Shown here: positions 34,210 through 45,062 of the stretch, one piece after another
How the letters are laid out: each line of letters starts with the position of its first letter
Position numbering within the stretch: the stretch's first letter is position 1
Origin: Peromyscus leucopus
Lineage: Eukaryota > Chordata > Mammalia > Rodentia > Cricetidae
DNA: 64,000 nucleotides
Reading direction: 5' to 3'
NCBI RefSeq assembly: GCF_004664715.2
Contig: NC_051086.1
Coordinates: 71,947,486 to 72,011,485 of the forward strand
Notes under the pieces: generated by a model
The model's input: only the letters and a program-made list of their open reading frames with translations
Database searches by the model: none
What the model was told of the DNA's origin: nothing
Position numbers and translations under genes: made by a program

Positions 34210-34575
34210 CTGGAGTGTTGTAGGATGATCCTTCTGTGTGCTGTGAATATGCATTACTCTCACTGGTTAATAATAAATCTGTTTGGCCTACAGCAGGGCA
34301 GGATAAGGTTTGGTGGAACAATCAAGGTGAGTACTGGGATGAAGAGAGGTGGAGATGAGGGAGACTGCCCAAGAAGCAAGATGCCAGAGGATGGGTAAAG
34401 CCACAGTCATGTGGCCGGGTGGCAATACATAGTTGAATATATGTGGGGTAATTTAAATGTAAGAGCTATTTATTAATAAGCCTGAGCCATCAGCCAAGCA
34501 TTTATAATTAGTATAAGCCTCTGTGTGGTAATTTGGGAAGTGGCTGCCAGGCAGTTGGGACAGAAAAGTTCTGCT
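34210..34575 (+). repeat. Rodent LTR-like repeat
   Basis: TGTTGTAGGATGATCCTTC, ATTACTCTCACTGGTTAATA with AATAAATCTG, CATGTGGCCGGGTGGCAATAC, TTAATAAGCCTGAGCCATC and CCTCTGTGTGGTAATTTGGG form a pattern common in cricetid genomes. I take it as a solo endogenous-retrovirus LTR of unknown subfamily. No gag, pol or env sequence is attached. Confidence 0.45.
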
Positions 34576-35004
34576 TCCATTTACACTGGAGGCCAGGCTG
34601 GGGTACCTGGACAGGACAGGATCTGATTGACAGCTCTGAGTGAGCCCTCTGAAAGGAGAAAGAGGGGAGGCCTGGAGGCAGGTTGGAGGGCAGAGTGACC
34701 CCCACAGGTTGGAGGGCATGAGATATATTCGAGATGATTCACAGGGTGTGGCTGGGCAGCCCAGTAGTCTCCTCCCAGGGGGTTGGGAGGTTCAGGCTAG
34801 CAAGCTCACCTCCACTTAGGGGGCACGCCTTGTTCCTCACCCACTATGCACAGAACTTTAAAGCATGCATAGCAGCCTAAACCATCAGTGTTCAGACACA
34901 GCAGAGGGAAACATGAGGGGACAGTCCTGAGAAGAGAATAACAATTACCTAGGCAGGAGGGACAGAACAGATGACAGTCTATACAAGGAGGGTGCAAAAG
35001 CCCA

Positions 35005-35145
35005 AGCTTGGGCACCACAGACACACCTGGGTTCAAATCCCGGGTCTAGTGTCCTAGAAAGTTCCTTTAACCTCCCTGCTCTCCCACCTGGGAAAGAGGC
35101 ACATCTGTGCTGACCAGGGTGAGCAAGGAGGTGACGTGAGGCAGA
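35005..35145 (+). repeat. MIR SINE
   Basis: CACCTGGGTTCAAATCCCGG, TTCCTTTAACCTCCCTGC and TCCCACCTGGGAAAGAGGC are MIR in order, including its tRNA-like B-box region GGTTCAAATCC. Confidence 0.65.
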
Positions 35146-35454
35146 ACAAGGGGCATGCTCAGTCTGCCTCCCAGACATGGGGGTTGTTTTCCATACTGGA
35201 TGGAAGGCAGGTGCAGAACGTTCTCTAGCACCTTTCAACACCAAGGAGGCAGGCAATAGAGCTCTCTCGAGTCCCAAGCAAGTGCGTGCATGTAGGCTTG
35301 TTGAGGAGGGAGAAGATATCTCAGGACGCAAAGCTCCAGCCTCATCAGAGCAACTGGCAGCAGATGCCGTCAGCTCTTAGCAACGATGTCACTCGCTGTA
35401 CTTGATGGAGGGTGACTTTGCAAGCAACAAGGCTCTCTAGCAATGCTCTGGAAA

Positions 35455-35725
35455 ACTGTAAATTTACTTTGAGAGCACCAAGTCTAATTACCTCGCCAAG
35501 ATTCTTTGCATTTTTAAGAACCGTTCCCCCCCCTCCTTAAACTCTTGATCATAAGGACCCTTGTTAGCAATACTTGGTGTAGGTCTTGTTTCGCCTGTTG
35601 CCGTGGCAACAAAGCAGTGTTTACCAGCCCTTCCAGGCTGGTACATCTTTATTAGCACCCGATCCCATGAGGAGCAGAAGCAGTGGCGAGGTTTAAAGAG
35701 CATTAATCCCCTTAAGCTTTGCAAA
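35455..35725. promoter_or_regulatory. Candidate conserved element with X-box and hairpin
   Basis: Repeat-free and AT-rich. It contains GTCTAATTACC, the RFX-type palindrome GTTGCCGTGGCAAC at 35597-35610, and an 8-bp stem TACCAGCC/GGCTGGTA with a 6-nt loop at 35622-35643. AGCATTAATCCCC near 35700 resembles a bicoid/OTX-type homeodomain site (TAATCC). The regulatory role is inferred from motif crowding alone. Confidence 0.4.
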
Positions 35726-36221
35726 CCTCTCTAGTTAGGGAGCCCAGAAAGGGGGGAAATTGAGGTCTCTGCCATTTGCAGGGCCCTCCTAGAATTGTTA
35801 AGCCGACATGAAGCACCAGATTGGGGGGGGGCGGGGGGACTTATCTCTCTGGGGCTTCACTTTCAATTTCATCTTCTCTTAAAAGAGACAAACTTGTGGG
35901 TTGCTTTTGCTTCACAAGAAAAGTTTCCAATCCGTCCATCACAGAAGGGCCGCCAGCTCTTTCCCCACAGCCTCTCCGGCCAGGCTGCTCTCTCCAGATA
36001 AATGCAACTTTCAAAAGCAGCTATCTCCTTGCCAGGCGGAAGGAAAGTCACAAAGGCTGCTGGCTGGGCTGCCCGTGTACCCTCCTCTCTGGCCCTCTGC
36101 GATGAGAATATGGACAGAAGATTCAGAGCAGAGATAGAGTCCAGTGTATTTCAGGGGTCTGAGGGGAGGGAGAGAGGGAGAAAAGGAGGAGGAAGAGAGG
36201 AAAGGGAGAGAGGGACAGAGA

Positions 36222-36222
<1 letters not shown>

Positions 36223-36316
<94 letters not shown>
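36223..36316. repeat. Long AC/AG compound microsatellite
   Basis: Fifteen AC units (36223-36252) run directly into thirty-two perfect AG units (36253-36316). In the MSI2 transcript this is a 64-nt CU run followed by UGUG, a strong potential PTB and CELF-type binding landscape. Confidence 0.97.
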
Positions 36317-36320
<4 letters not shown>

Positions 36321-37200
36321 AACCTCAGAAAGCAGCTTAAGGCAGTCAGTCCACCCATCTCTTTACCCTTTGCCTGTCTTGGAAGGTTTTTCAAAGTCAG
36401 CACCAGGGCCACAGTGGACGTGGGGCCGAGAAAACGAGTTCTCATTCCCCCTCCGACTAAATCTCATTCATCTTTCATTGTAGAAAATCAAAAGCCAGCT
36501 AGGGATCCAGGAAGACCTGTGGCTGAAGTTTGAAAAATTATGCAAGTGAAAGCCGTTATACTAGCCTCCGACTGAGCTTCCCAAACAGCTTTCAAAGGGG
36601 CAGTTTTGAGCTAGCTGAGACTCGTGTCCTCTGAGGTCCTCAGCGCTGAGCTCTCGTCCAGTTCAATCACAGCCGCTTAACTGAAGAGCACAGCCATTAG
36701 AAGCTTGGCCTTGGGTCTGTGTGTGAGGTGGGAGGTGAGGAGTGAACCGTTTTGAGGCAAAAGGCCTCAGCTGCAACCAGACCGACCATTTCTGATCCTA
36801 CTTTGCAATTTACTGGGCACTTTCCATTATTTCCAGTGGGTCCACAAAATTGTTAAAACAGTAGGAAAAACAAACCACCCCCAAATCATTGAGACCCCTC
36901 TGCTTTTTTTTTTGGGGGGGGGGAGGGAAGGGTAGAAAATGCATTCAAAGACTAGTATCAGCTGGTCAAAAGGCAAGATTCCCCAATTCCAAAATTGGGA
37001 CAGCTTGGGTCTTCTACACAACCAATTCTACAACCACACAGTCACTGGCTGTTTCCACGGATGTGCCCATCCGCTTCCGAAAAGCAATTCGAATGTCTTC
37101 TGATGCTCATAAATGAACGAAACAGGACAATAAAACCAACCAAAGCTCTGAACAATGAATGATCACAGAAAGAAGGGAGCAGCGGGTGTCACGGGGTGAG

Positions 37201-37213
37201 AGGTCAGAGGTCA
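37201..37213 (+). promoter_or_regulatory. AGGTCA direct repeat (DR1-type)
   Basis: AGGTCA, one G, AGGTCA: the spacing bound by PPAR/RXR, HNF4 and COUP-TF nuclear receptors. A 13-bp match in 64 kb can arise by chance. Confidence 0.35.
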
Positions 37214-38088
37214 GAGAACATGAAAACCAGTCACTCTCTGGCTGTAGATGAACTTCAAACACCAAGTTTCTGTACGGACATGAGGAAACTCACCCGGCCG
37301 TCTAAGATGGGGAGCTGCCTTCGGGAATAGAACTTAAGAATCCCAGGCTCAGGGAAGCCCCTTGGTCAAGACCCTTCAGACAGAGACACAACCACACTTC
37401 AGATTGGTGACTCCTGGTGACTGGCTTGTCACTTCAGGTCCAGGCTAGAGACGGTCTGGATGCACTGGGGCAGTGAGGCCATCTGGGTTAGGGTGCAAGC
37501 TGAGCGCCCAGGACTCTTGCAGAATGAACTTGGGAATTACAGGCCAGTGACCATGACTCTGCACTTAAACAGTGGCAACTCCCTCAGGAGCTGTGTGTGT
37601 TGTTCTGTGTCGCAGACAGTGAAAACCTCAAAGTCTGGTGGCTCAGCAGTGGTGGAAATATGTGCGGTGACATGCTGAAGGTCACATGCCCGGGTCCTCT
37701 GGAGCTAGGACACAGGATGCCAGGCCTCTCTGTTGTAACCTGAGAAGGCTGTACTACTCAGGGCAGCAAGAGGTGCAAGAGACAGCACTTCTGGGAGGCG
37801 ACAGACCTAAAGAGGGTGAGCTGTTGGCCTGATCATGGGGACAGGAGTGAGGGCGGACTGGAGGGTACAGCTCCTGCCTGCCTGATCTGCTTCTTCTACG
37901 GGAGCATGCCACATGCACATCTACCCTGGCCCCTAGCTGGAGACGCCACTGTGTCCAGTCTTGCAACTGCAGCCTGGAAACCTCTCCACCTCAGGAGCCC
38001 GGTGGAAGCCCCTGACGCACATGGGCCATCAGACATCTTGTTGCTAACGTCAAGTCTTGCTTCTGGAAGCTATGTGTGAGGCACCACT

Positions 38089-38109
38089 GGGGTGGGGTGG
38101 GGGTTGGGG
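38089..38109 (+). repeat. G-quadruplex-type tract
   Basis: G4, T, G4, T, G5, TT, G4. It is a canonical four-block motif with very short loops, on the plus strand. Confidence 0.9.
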
Positions 38110-38444
38110 AGGTAAAAATGGTAGCATGCTCAACTGATACTTGGTGGTTGCATCAAGAACCAAAACACTGAGCATCAGCCAGTGCTGCTGGTGTCTGCTC
38201 TCGGCTGAAAGTCAGCTTCCAACTCAACTGTGACTTCCCTTAGGCTACCACCGATGGCCTTTTGCATCCATCTACAGACCATCACCCCCTTCCTTCCCCT
38301 GCAGCAACTTCACGGGGCTCAGTCCACACCTCTAGCCTACAGTCTACCAACATCTCCCATCAGTATGCAGTCTGGCAGGAAGGGGAGCCCTTGAAGACTT
38401 GTTCAGCTTACAATTTTTGGTTTCATGGGAAATGCCACCAGAGC

Positions 38445-38540
38445 CAGGCAAGTAGTACCTGGCTACAATCCCTGCATTCAAGAGGCTGAGTCAGGAGGAT
38501 TGCGGTGAGTTCAAGACCAGCCTGGGTTACACAGTAAGAC

Positions 38541-38541
<1 letters not shown>
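38445..38541 (+). repeat. Old B1/PB1-like SINE
   Basis: CTACAATCCCTGCATTCAAG, AGGCTGAGTCAGGAGGATTG and GTTCAAGACCAGCCTGGG match a 7SL-derived monomer. It abuts the TG repeat on its right. Confidence 0.65.

Positions 38542-38591
<50 letters not shown>
38542..38591. repeat. TG microsatellite, 25 units
   Basis: Twenty-five perfect TG units lie between two old B1-like monomers, probably seeded from the tail of the left SINE. Confidence 0.97.
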
Positions 38592-38594
<3 letters not shown>

Positions 38595-38647
38595 AGAGAG
38601 ACAAAGAGAGACAAAAGGAGTTGGGAAACAAGGGAGGACAAGGAAAG

Positions 38648-38742
38648 GCATAGATAGGACTGTAATGCCATCCACTTGGAAGATTGAGGCAAGAAGATCA
38701 CAAGTTCAAGGCCCCGCTGGGCAACTTGACACTATCTCACAA
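38648..38742 (+). repeat. Old B1-like SINE
   Basis: GACTGTAATGCCATCCACTTG, AGATTGAGGCAAGAAGATC and TTCAAGGCCCCGCTGGGC are a diverged B1-type body. Confidence 0.55.
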
Positions 38743-38757
38743 TCAAATCGAGGAAAA

Positions 38758-38826
38758 GGGCTAAGGCAGTGGCAGAGTGTTTGCCTCTCATGCAGGAGGT
38801 CCTGAGTTTAATCCCTAGTACAAGAA
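38758..38826 (+). repeat. ID-type SINE
   Basis: GGGCTAAGGCAGTGGCAGAG, GTTTGCCTCTCATGCAGG and CTGAGTTTAATCCCTAGTAC match the tRNA-Ala/BC1-derived ID element, with its A/B-box-like segments, and a short A-rich end. Confidence 0.6.
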
Positions 38827-41800
38827 AAAGGAAGGGGAGGGGAGCGGAAAGGCAAAATGAAGAGAGGAGACAGATTTGAGGGAGGGGGTGATGTTCGGGG
38901 GCTGCGCATGTGCACCAGCCTCACCAACCACAGCTCTGGTCTGAGCTCTCCAGCAAGATGGACGCTGCCTGGAGAGGCCTCTCCTGCCAGGGTGGAAAAT
39001 TTCCACCATTGGCCAGCAAGGCTTCAGACTCAGAGACAAAGACAAGGGGCTGGAGGGAGGATGGGAAGGAAGAGCAGAGAGTTCCTTCAGCTTTTGGCCT
39101 ACGTTGACTCTGTGCTTATAATTACTTTTGGAGAAGGCAAAAGAGGCACACATTAAAAAAAAAAAAAAAAAGACAGAAAACAAGACATTACTTTCTTCCC
39201 CTGTGACCCCAAAGGACTTCAAATATGGTTGCTTTGGAGCACATGAAAACACAGTATGTGGGCGGTGGGTGTCCCTCCTGAAGCCCCACTGTGGACCTGG
39301 TTTGCCTACACCCAGGACACCTGAACTTGGAGGGTCCTGAAGGAGCTTGGGCTTTACACCCCCTAGGTCACCTTTGTCAGTCACTGTCTCTTGCCAGCCA
39401 GCCAGGCACCCATTCTGCTCGGGGCTTAGTCCAGAGGCTCCACCCCACCTCCAGGGCTCACACCATGCTTCCGGCTGGGGCATTTGCTCCATCCCGGTGA
39501 GATTTCCGGCTGGCTCAGGGGAGTTATGCCCGTCCACTGAGGCTGGTGGCTGAGTGGGAAAGCAAGAGTGGCCTGCCCTCCCAGAGGTGACACTGGCCTG
39601 TGAATAGACGCTGCTCCTGCTCAGAAGTGTCAAGAAGGTTTCTAACACTGGGAAGCCAATGCCAGGTTCTTCCTGAACAAGTCCCCGCCCACTTTTACAT
39701 TCCTTCCTCCACTCTGTGGGGCCTTCCATGTCAGCTAACTTCCAGGCCACCCGAAGGGGCCTTCCCTCAAGCACATAATCCCAAAGCCCATCATGGGGGG
39801 GGGGTGCGGCCTGGGTCACCATCCAGCAGGGCTGCGTGGTTCGCATCCAGTCTCTACCTCACACTGGCTGCATGACCTTGGCTAAGCGACTTAATTTCTC
39901 TGAGTATCAGTCATCCATCAGATAAGTGGAATGGCAGACTGTCAATGTTAATTTCAGAATGTACACAGTCGGTCTGTCTCTCTCCTGAAAATTTTAAAGG
40001 CGGCTGACTTTATAGCTAAGGACACGGAGGGGAGGAGGAAAGAGGTCCAGATGCTGCTCTAATGGAGTTGTGGTGGTAAGGGACAAGCAGAAATGGAGGT
40101 GGAATCTGACTCCATCTCCATGCACACAATCAAGACCTAATTGCCTCCACTGTGAGCGCTGCACAAGGCAACCGAGTTGTGGCAAGGCAGAGGCCAGCTT
40201 CTTTCCTCGGACCACAAACACGCCCCAGGGTAGGAAGCGCGCACATACAACAGGCCAAGTCTCAGACGGAGCTATGCACGATTAGGCACTTAATATATGC
40301 TCTGTAACAGCTCCGTCTTTGACCAAGTTCAAAGCTGGGGGTCTCTGCGTGGGCAGACCACTTCCAGGGCTAGAGAGAATTAGCTACTGTGAAGTCCAAA
40401 CAGCATTTTAGTGGGAGATTATTTCCTTCTAGGCAACCGTAGGAAGTAAGAGAAATGAAGTGAACACACATGGATGCCTTCATGTCAACACGCTGCTTAT
40501 TAGAGTGCCATTCTTCCCTGGGGTTACACTGAAGAATCTTTTAGAAGGTCAGATGGCCACGAGACCCAGGAAGCCGAGGACGTGGCTTCCTGCTGAAGGG
40601 TAGTCTAGGCGTATTCCTCCCTTTCCCACCCCCTCATGCTCCCCTCAACTTATTGGGCCCTGGTGTTTACAGCTCACTACACCACAAATCTTTATTTCCC
40701 GTCACCCACTGGCCCAAGCTGTCCCCACTCCCCGTTTCTCCCAGACAAGTTAATAAGACGGAAGGCTCCCTAGAGGCCTGGAGCCGGCAAGCATTATCAC
40801 TTGGAAGCGAGGCAGAAATCCTGACACATCGGAAATGACTTCAAGCCTATTAATTACCCTTTCTTCTTTGGCAGATCTTTTGAAAGAAAGCTTGACAAAT
40901 TGAAAGGAAGGCTAGTACTGCCTCTCCGCCCCAATTAAGCCCCCACTCCCACCCCAGTAACACAAATCTGAATTCTGCTCTCTCTAAAGAAACAAAAACA
41001 CACCAATTTTTCATCCTGGTACCTCCATAAGTCCCCCTCCCCATCGGTATGAGCCCCTCTTTACAGTAAAGACCTTGAAGCTGGAGGCCCTCAGGGGGTG
41101 GAAGGAGTGTGGGGACAGGGCTCTGGTCTCTCCAGGACCTTCACCAGCCCTCACCACCCTCGGGGGAGGAAGAGACCAAGCTGGCAATGGATCTGCAGCC
41201 ATGAGCCTTGGACCGCTCTTCCCTGTGTCCGCAGTAACACGTCTGGGCCCGGGATGTAACATCTTCCATCAAACCCTGTGGACAAGGCACAAAAGACATG
41301 CACAGGGACCCCTGGGCGCTGGAAGAAGTGAAGAGTTGAAGGAACCCAGAGTCACCACGTTTTCCTGTTTTATGGTTTTCTACACCGACAATGTCTACTC
41401 CAAGTTTGCCTTAGGCAAACCTGAGTGGCTTACTTTAATTCTCTAGAGACTTTCGGCATAGCCATCCATTAAACACTACCACACAGATTCCATGGGAGCT
41501 TCAATCAGAACAACAGATTTTCTTCTTAAAATCTATTCCATCTACCAAATCTACCAACACCACCATCCCCTCAGCTGCCAAGAGTCCAGAGTCTGTGTCA
41601 TACCCCAATCCAGTCTATGGAATATCTGGTCTTGCCTTTCAATACGGATTCCAGTGCCCTGACCTCCCTGGCCCTCCACTGCAACCCAGGCCCCCGTGGA
41701 GCTCTGCATCCTGGCTGACTGTCCTCCCTGCATCCCATCATGCACCTGGCCCTCCCTCTTCAGTTCTAGGGCCAGTGGGGCTGTTAGGGAGCAGAGCCGT

Positions 41801-42057
41801 ACGCCGGGTCCAGTTTACCACCTCTCCATGATCTGGCCTGTCCACCTCTCTACTTCCGCTCATTGCTCCCCTGGCTCTCGCCCTGCACTAAGTCCTTACC
41901 CAGGCACCTCCTTGGAATGCTTTCTCATGATTCTCTGCCTCCCAACTCAAATGGCTCCTTCTCAAGAGGGCCACTCCCAAGCACCGACCTGAGTGAAGCA
42001 GAGTGCTCACCATCATTACCTGCCACACCTTCTCCTTAGCAGGACCAGAAATGTTTT
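38827..42057. other. Mostly unique intronic DNA
   Basis: It holds a poly-A run at 39154-39170, a G8-10 run near 39795-39804 and a MIR fragment at 39850-39955. It also contains the longest open frame of the window (38815-39846, minus, 343 codons), judged non-coding. The rest shows no repeat or exon. Confidence 0.4.
39850..39955 (+). repeat. MIR SINE
   Basis: CACACTGGCTGCATGACCTTGG, CTAAGCGACTTAATTTCTC and CATCAGATAAGTGGAATGG are the MIR core in order. Confidence 0.7.
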
Positions 42058-42155
42058 GGTTTTTTTCTTCTTGGTGGCAGTGGAGACTAAACCCAGGGCC
42101 TTGGACATGCTGGACAAGCAAACACTCATATCACTGAATTATACCCCCAACCCTG
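42058..42155 (-). repeat. ID-type SINE, reverse
   Basis: GGAGACTAAACCCAGGGCC, TTGGACATGCTGGACAAGC and ACTGAATTATACCCCCAACCC are ID in reverse, with a T-rich tail at the left. Confidence 0.6.
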
Positions 42156-43689
42156 AAACGATGCTCACAGTAGGCTAGAATTTGGTTTAGGCTGTTCCTT
42201 GAAGTGCCACTGGACACTATTACAGGGCCTGGACCACAGAAATTGTCTAGTGGTCCCAAACTGAGTGGCTGTCTATAACACAAAGTCGAGGTCCTCAAGC
42301 ATAGGATGGACCACCACAGTTGGAGCTAGGGTATCACTCTGTACCAGAGCTAGAGGCCACATTCTGTCAGCTGGGAAAGCCAAGAAGAGTACTTAGATGG
42401 GCCAGCACACACAGGCTGCAGGAAATGTCAAGCTAGATCCATCAGGTTCCCCAACAACCCTGGAGAGTCCTTGACCACTGCCCCACACAGCCTTGCAGGG
42501 GCAAGCTGGACTTGTATCCCATGCCTGGCTTTGACAAAGGAAAGGGCCACCCACCAGGGCTCTGTTTTCACGGTACATAGTCACCATATCTCATTTTAAA
42601 CTCTAACAAAATCTTTAAGCCATTACCTCGGAAATCATCATTAAATCATTTGTTCTTTTTTATTAGCATCCCAGTAATTAAAGAGAATCGTATTTCAGAA
42701 ATCTTCAGCTGCACTTATCAAAACCCACCCTCCAACCAATCAATTAGTATTACAATAACCACGGTCCCTTGTTGCCGCTGCTATTAGCATTTTGATTGAA
42801 TGTCTGCTGCAAAGTGACTAGGAACAGAAGATTGTGCTCGGAAAGTAACGTTTCTTTATTCGTCACCACTGAGCCTTGTCTGGTTGTCTCTAGTCTCCAC
42901 TCAAAAAGAGACAAGACGGTTCCCCAAAGCAGTCATTTTTGTCGTGGATTATATTTTCATGAGGTGTTTGATAAACTGGCTTTTGTCGCTCTGGAATCGC
43001 CAGCTCCTCACGGGGCCCTCCCACTGGCTGTGGCCTCAGCACCCAGGAGCAAGACTATATCCCAGCTGTCTCACGCTGATGGGATGATGAGGGGCCCTTC
43101 TGCTGCCGCCCTGTCCCCTACCCCCATCATCTAGGATCGTAAATACCAGGTCATCACAAACTGGCCCTTCAGGAGACTCAGATCTAATAATGTCTGTGCC
43201 AGAGCAGGGCGGTGGCCACCATTCCTGCCATGGAAGACCATCATTATATACCCGCTTCTCCACCAGGCACGTGGAAAACCTGTCATTCTAACCTCCAGAC
43301 TCGGGTCCTCCAGTCATCATAATAATAAAAGCACCAGTCAGTACAGAGAAGGGTTAACGAGGTCTATTATGGGGAGAGAATGGCTGTCTTTGAGTCGCAG
43401 GAATTAACAGGAGTTCACTAAATCACTCTATTAGAATGTAAACGGCCTGCTCCATCAGATGGTTCTCCTTCCTGATGCCCCATCATGGATGCCCTCTGTG
43501 GATGCATGAAGATCATTTGACACCATGCGCAACCAAACCGACTCTAACCTATCCGCCCTCCTCTAGCCGGCCACCATAGCTTTTTGGACTAGAGGAGACT
43601 CGGCTTACACAGGGTAGGTCACAGAAGTGGGGATGACCGGAGCTGGAAAGACACTTGTCCCAAATGATAAATATGGCAGCTGTCAATCT
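42156..43689. other. Unique intronic DNA containing strong conserved-element candidates
   Basis: The 42600-43110 part is listed separately. A second clean block at 43310-43480 (CATCATAATAATAAAAGC, GGAATTAACAGGAG, ATCACTCTATTAG) looks similar. No SINE is seen over the whole stretch. Confidence 0.4.
42600..43110. promoter_or_regulatory. Candidate conserved regulatory block
   Basis: Half a kilobase without repeats, with dense homeodomain-like and SOX-like cores (ATCATCATTAAATC, CAGTAATTAAAGAG, AACCAATCAATTAG, GCTATTAGCATTTTG, TTTCTTTATTCG). It is one of the two best enhancer-like islands in the window by texture. Confidence 0.4.
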
Positions 43690-43940
43690 CTGTCTGTCCA
43701 TCCATTCATCTGTCTGTCCATACACCCACCTACCCACCTATCCATTCCATTCATCCACCCAACTCCCCCACCATTCATCCACCCACCCATCTATCTATCC
43801 ACCTTACCCATTCATCCACCTGCCCACACATCCACACATCCACACATCCACCCACCCACCCACCCATCCATCCATCCATCCATCCATCCATCCATCCATC
43901 CATCCAACCCCTCTTCCATCCACCCAACCATTCCAATCCA
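43690..43940. repeat. ATCC-type tetranucleotide array
   Basis: Degenerate CATC/CACC units at both edges surround a purer core of ATCC units at about 43864-43905, with CACACATC and CCCACCCA variants. Length is probably polymorphic. It also makes long but meaningless frames on both strands. Confidence 0.95.
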
Positions 43941-44734
43941 CAGGAAAGTATTTGCATGAACTTCATCTTCAGTGTGGATGACCTTGGCCTAAGGAACTCT
44001 TACTGTTCCGAGTGCCCACTGCCCAGTCCCTGGTACAACACACAACTGTAAAGGGCATCACAAGGCTATAGCAATACTTCATTTAAATTTTTAAAAGGCT
44101 TCTAGAATCCAGGAAAATAAAACAAAAAACGCTTAGTTGCCCATGAAAATCTTTTCCTTTCTCTCAGCTCAGTCTCCTTTTCCTCCTCCCCAGCTCCTGT
44201 CTCCACCTTGGCTGCCGGCCAAGACTTTATAATAGTGTCAGGTAGCAATTTCATTTTTAAAATGCTCTTATCAAGGATTTAAGGTGAAAGATAAGAACAG
44301 CACAGTAAATCTTCATAAAGGAGCGTAGTGTGAGGCATAGTGTTTTACAAATCAAAACAGTTAACAAAATGAAAAGGCCAGGGACAAGGGAACAAAGTGA
44401 GTCTGAGCACGGGCTCAGAAGGGGAGAGGCGGGGCCACGTTCAGTAGAAAGATCATCTTTCAGATTTCCAAGCTCCTTCTGGTAATGGCCTTGGCATATT
44501 TGCTAAGGATGCCACGAACAGTCCAATTTCCATTTTAAAATCGGATGTTTTTAGACAGCATATATATTGTCAAACCATTATACACACTTAACTGGGGGCT
44601 TTCATCGAAGTCATCTGACCTGCAGCATGTGTTGCTAACATCGCTGCTTCATTATTTATCAACTCAATTTCTTCATGGAATGACTAATAACACTGCCCCA
44701 GCTGCTCTCCTTCCCCCGCCCCAGCTGCTACCGC

Positions 44735-44778
<44 letters not shown>

Positions 44779-44930
44779 GCGTTGCTACCTGCCTGCCTGC
44801 TGAGCCTTACTAAAACCCAAACCCAAACCCAGCAGAGACGCCTGCAGGTGGAGACCACCACTAGGGGAGGTTAGCTACGCCACCAATGACCAGGCAAGAG
44901 CATCCAGGGGAACCTTTAAAACAGGACGCA
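43941..44930. other. Unique intronic DNA with a CAG repeat
   Basis: The AT-rich block at 44220-44380 (GCAATTTCATTTTTAAAATG, ATCAAAACAGTTAAC) is a candidate conserved element. The CAG run and a small AAACCC run (44813-44830) lie near the right end. Confidence 0.4.
44740..44775. repeat. CAG trinucleotide repeat, 12 units
   Basis: Twelve perfect CAG units on the plus strand (CTG in the MSI2 pre-mRNA). Intronic CTG runs bind MBNL proteins in other genes. The length here is ordinary. Confidence 0.97.
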
Positions 44931-44937
44931 CACAGGG

Positions 44938-45036
44938 CAGACACTCGTTGGTTCAGGCCTGTCAACTCAGCGCTGGGGAAGTTGAGGCAGGAGATGGGAG
45001 TGTGAGGCAAACCTGAGCTCCATGAGAGACTCTGCC
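44938..45036 (+). repeat. Old B1-like SINE
   Basis: TTGGTTCAGGCCTGTCAAC, AGTTGAGGCAGGAGATGGG and GAGAGACTCTGCCTCAAAAG follow a PB1-type monomer, ending in an A-rich stretch. Confidence 0.5.
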
Positions 45037-45062
45037 TCAAAAGGAAATAAATAAGTGAACAA

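Larger units (their letters stand above)
34576..36160. other. Mostly unique intronic DNA
   Basis: A MIR copy lies at 35005-35145. The clean AT-rich block at 35455-35725 holds an X-box palindrome and a perfect 8-bp hairpin. A G9 run sits at 35823-35831. No coding exon is seen. Confidence 0.4.
36317..38444. other. Unique intronic DNA
   Basis: No interspersed repeat is recognised. It includes a T9 plus G9 run at 36905-36922, the AGGTCA direct repeat at 37201-37213 and a G-quadruplex-type run at 38089-38109. No exon is identified. Confidence 0.4.

Noticed and set aside
38815..39846. 343-codon minus-strand frame as a protein-coding gene
   Set aside because: No recognisable domain, low-complexity Pro and Phe stretches from homopolymers, overlap with a SINE end, no splice or promoter context. 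Kept only as a finding.
43627..43981. Long frames rich in His, Pro, Ser and Ile on both strands
   Set aside because: Produced by the ATCC-type tandem array, which lacks stops in several frames.
44813..44830. Interstitial telomere repeat
   Set aside because: AAACCC units occur only about three times and are not the mammalian CCCTAA motif.
44545..44874. Frame with a poly-glutamine run
   Set aside because: The glutamines come from the CAG microsatellite. The rest has no similarity and no gene structure.
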